Below are positions 43,728 to 45,929 of a stretch of 45,929 bases of DNA, one piece after another. Numbering within the stretch: the first letter of the stretch is position 1; each line of letters opens with the position of its first letter. The stretch lies in the NCBI GenBank assembly GCA_015064425.1, contig SVSF01000001.1, forward strand, positions 1 through 45,929. Direction: 5' to 3'. Made by a program: the position numbers and the translations under genes. This DNA comes from Oscillospiraceae bacterium (GTDB taxonomy: Bacteria; Bacillota_A; Clostridia; Oscillospirales; CAG-272). Below the pieces are notes generated by a model that saw only the letters and a program-made list of their open reading frames with translations, ran no database searches and was not told the origin of the DNA.

Positions 43728-45029
43728 TTATGCTTTAGGCCAGAATTCGTCTGTAAGAGCTGATTTGATTCCGGTCTCGTCTTTTTCAAAGCATTCTGCT
43801 AAGATCTCCCATCCGAGATCGAGTGCATTTTCAAGAGAGAGATTAACAGACAGATCCATCAGTTTATCTTCAAAGAGCTCGCCGTATTTCAGCAATTTCT
43901 CGTCCCATCGGCTCATAGAGAAGCCCATGTTCTTTTTCTCAAGAGTTTCTTTGTAGGACGCGTACAAACGGATCATACCGTCCATAAGTGCACGGTGGTC
44001 TTTTCTGGTTTTACTGTTTACGTTCTGCTTAAGTCTGGAAAGAGATCCGAAGGGCTCGATACGTCCGCCTTTGAGGTAATACTGACCTTCGGTAATGTAT
44101 CCGGTATTGTCGGGAACGGGGTGGGTTACATCGTCACCGGGCATAGTTGTAACTGCCAATACCGTAACGGATCCCGAATCCGCAAAGTCTACCGCTTTTT
44201 CATAACGGGAGGCAAGCTGGGAATAAAGGTCGCCGGGGTATCCTCGGTTTGAGGGAACCTGTTCCTGGGTGATAGCGATCTCTTTCATAGCATCCGCAAA
44301 GTTGGTCATATCTGTGAGAAGGACCAATACGTCTTTGTTCTGCAAAGCAAACTGCTCAGCTACAGCAAGTACCATATCCGGTATCATCATACATTCAACC
44401 GTAGGGTCGGATGCTGTGTGAATAAACATAACTGTTTTGCTGAGTGCCCCTCCTTTTGAAAGTTCATCTTTAAAGTAGAGAAAGTCATCGTACTTAAGAC
44501 CCATACCTCCGAGTACGATCACGTCCGCTTCAGCCTGCATTGCGATGCGGGCAAGAAGCTGGTTGTACGGTTCTCCGGAAATAGAGAAAATAGGGAGCTT
44601 TTGCGACACAACCAAGGTATTGAACATATCGATCATAGGTATGTTGGTTCTCATCATTCTGTTTGCAAGTATACGCTTGGTGGGGTTGACAGAGGGACCG
44701 CCGATGGGCTTCATATTGTCGGTAAGGGCGGGTCCCTTGTCTCTTGGCTCGCCTGAGCCGTTAAAAATTCTTCCCAAAAGATCCTCACTGAAAGACACAC
44801 GCATTTCATGTCCCAAAAAGCGGATCTCGTCACCGGTAGATACACCTTGTCCGCCTGAAAATACCTGAAGGGAAACGATATCACCGTCTATTTTGTTGAC
44901 CTGTGCCAGGGATTTTCCGAAGCGGGTATTTATCTGAGCTAATTCGTTATACTGAACACCGGTTGCCTTAACCGTAATAACGTTACCTACGATCGACTCA
45001 ATTCGATTATAAACTTTATTCATTCTCAT
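43728..45029 (-). CDS. ntpB: V-type ATPase subunit B (regulatory)
   Basis: 433 residues. The N-terminal barrel is followed by [22 protein letters not shown]-like (PSVNPTKRI), [17 protein letters not shown] in place of Walker [19 protein letters not shown] and [18 protein letters not shown], all typical of the non-catalytic B subunit, which lacks the P-loop lysine. Three B and three A make the head. The ATG (AAGGA six bases ahead) overlaps the stop of subunit A by four bases, so A, B and probably the rest are coupled. Confidence 0.96.
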   Translation of the reverse strand: MRMNKVYNRIESIVGNVITVKATGVQYNELAQINTRFGKSLAQVNKIDGDIVSLQVFSGGQGVSTGDEIRFLGHEMRVSFSEDLLGRIFNGSGEPRDKGPALTDNMKPIGGPSVNPTKRILANRMMRTNIPMIDMFNTLVVSQKLPIFSISGEPYNQLLARIAMQAEADVIVLGGMGLKYDDFLYFKDELSKGGALSKTVMFIHTASDPTVECMMIPDMVLAVAEQFALQNKDVLVLLTDMTNFADAMKEIAITQEQVPSNRGYPGDLYSQLASRYEKAVDFADSGSVTVLAVTTMPGDDVTHPVPDNTGYITEGQYYLKGGRIEPFGSLSRLKQNVNSKTRKDHRALMDGMIRLYASYKETLEKKNMGFSMSRWDEKLLKYGELFEDKLMDLSVNLSLENALDLGWEILAECFEKDETGIKSALTDEFWPKA

Positions 45030-45929
45030 TCACCGTCCTTCAGCAGCTTTTCAGCTTCATTTCCAAGCTTACCGTTACCTTCATTGTACAGCATATCAAG
45101 TTCAGCTTCTGCTTTTTTGAAGGCTTCACTTTCAAATTCGGTATAGTTCCAGTCTATAAATCTCTGACGCATACGGTTGAAAAATACACGAGCATCGTCT
45201 TTGCTGTGAATTGCATAGTCACTGCCCAAAATGCATATGAGCTTGTCTGTAACGTATCTCTGACGCAGAGTTCCGCAGTTTGCTTCAACAAGATCAAAAG
45301 AGTTCTGCTGCAGATATACGGCATCAAGCATTTCCGATTTTAAGTAGATTATATAGTCGGAAAGAGTAGTACCCTCTTCACCGATTACCTTCATCATAGA
45401 ATCGATTTCGTTACCGTGATGAAGAATATTTTTGCAGAAGGCGGTTTTTTTGCTGTCGATGGAACCTTTATATTTTGACCAGGAAATAAGGGGGTCTATA
45501 GCGGGATACTTTCTTGCATCGGAACGTTCGCGTGAAAGTCCGTGGAAAGCTCCTACGACTTTCAACGTTGCCTGGGTTACCGGCTCCTCAAAGTTTCCGC
45601 CTGCGGGAGATACTGTACCTCCGATAGTTACGGATCCCTTGCTGCCATCAGGCAAGCGTACATAACCCGCTCTTTCGTAAAAGGCTGCAATATAAGATTC
45701 AAGATAAGCAGGGAAAGCTTCTTCTCCCGGAATTTCTTCAAGACGTCCCGACATTTCTCTGAGTGCCTGCGCCCAACGTGAAGTAGAGTCGGCAAGTAAG
45801 AGAACGTTGAGTCCCATCTGGCGGTAATATTCGGCAAGAGTTACCGAAGTATATACAGAAGCTTCTCGAGAGGCTACCGGCATAGATGAAGTGTTACAGA
45901 TTATTATGGTGCGTTCCATAAGAGAACGT
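45026..45929 (-). CDS. ntpA: V-type ATPase catalytic subunit A, 5' part outside the window
   Basis: The last ~300 residues are here; the frame is open to the window end (upstream codons read ..FSL before MERT). Visible landmarks are [49 protein letters not shown] (in parts), [14 protein letters not shown] and [20 protein letters not shown]. Walker A is beyond the window. The ATG at 45919 is internal, not the start. It hydrolyses ATP in the head of the enzyme and is the first gene of the order A-B-D-I-K. Confidence 0.96.
   Translation of the reverse strand, partial: RSLMERTIIICNTSSMPVASREASVYTSVTLAEYYRQMGLNVLLLADSTSRWAQALREMSGRLEEIPGEEAFPAYLESYIAAFYERAGYVRLPDGSKGSVTIGGTVSPAGGNFEEPVTQATLKVVGAFHGLSRERSDARKYPAIDPLISWSKYKGSIDSKKTAFCKNILHHGNEIDSMMKVIGEEGTTLSDYIIYLKSEMLDAVYLQQNSFDLVEANCGTLRQRYVTDKLICILGSDYAIHSKDDARVFFNRMRQRFIDWNYTEFESEAFKKAEAELDMLYNEGNGKLGNEAEKLLKDGE

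Noticed and set aside
1..45929. CRISPR arrays, insertion sequences, prophage genes or defence systems
   Set aside because: No repeated spacers, transposase motifs, terminal repeats or phage-type genes were seen.

Overview
The window looks like a chromosomal segment of a spore-forming, low-GC Clostridia (Bacillota), probably an uncultured gut-type lineage. The evidence is sporulation genes (yqfC, yqfD, ylbJ), a primosome of the DnaD plus DnaC/DnaI type, a Prp protease between rplU and rpmA with an L27 that carries the cleavable leader, strong GGAGG ribosome binding sites, a T-box leader and a V-type ATPase. I see no phage, insertion sequence or CRISPR array. Nearly all the DNA is coding. The longest stretch without a gene (4121-4858) holds a T-box leader, two tRNAs, two promoters and three terminators.

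Layout. 1-741: 3' end of a GNAT-like gene with its own terminator. 864-4454 (minus): methionine ABC importer metQ-metN-metI followed by a HAD phosphatase, behind a sigma-A promoter and a methionine-type T-box. 4481-4744 (minus): tRNA-Arg(TCT) and tRNA-His(GTG) with no base between them; the tRNA-His appears to have its elbow pair changed from G19-C56 to A19-U56. 4793-7532 (minus): ylbJ, a small four-cysteine protein, a DUF3343 sulfur/selenium-carrier-like protein and a cysteine-desulfurase-like class V aminotransferase. 7624-15734 (plus): yqfC-yqfD-phoH-ybeY-era-recO-mutS2 and an AEC transporter. 15846-16973: a divergent PRPP synthetase with its own terminator.

17020-18174 (minus): rplU-prp-rpmA with its own promoter. 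18199-32406 (minus): a probable six-gene operon, comEC, a 2400-residue cyclic beta-1,2-glucan synthase-like protein, an inactive/active M16 peptidase pair, lgt and folD, read from a consensus promoter. 32485-39660 (plus): a secreted subtilase, then comEB, rimI, tsaD, dnaD and dnaC. 39715-40683: an alpha/beta hydrolase. 40733-45929 (minus): V-ATPase subunits A (partial), B, D, I, K in the order known from spirochetes and chlamydiae, with sodium-type ligands in subunit K.

How the parts fit. The plus-strand 7.6-15.7 kb block joins ribosome maturation and RNA quality control (YbeY, PhoH, Era) with repair and ribosome rescue (RecO, MutS2). The tRNA/T-box block couples methionine import to tRNA charging. 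The desulfurase/DUF3343/four-cysteine cluster looks like a small sulfur or selenium transfer module. The most unusual items are the tRNA-His elbow swap with zero spacing, the sulfur-carrier cluster, the giant glucan synthase in a housekeeping operon, the ComEC with a decayed C-terminal hydrolase domain, and the V-ATPase type.
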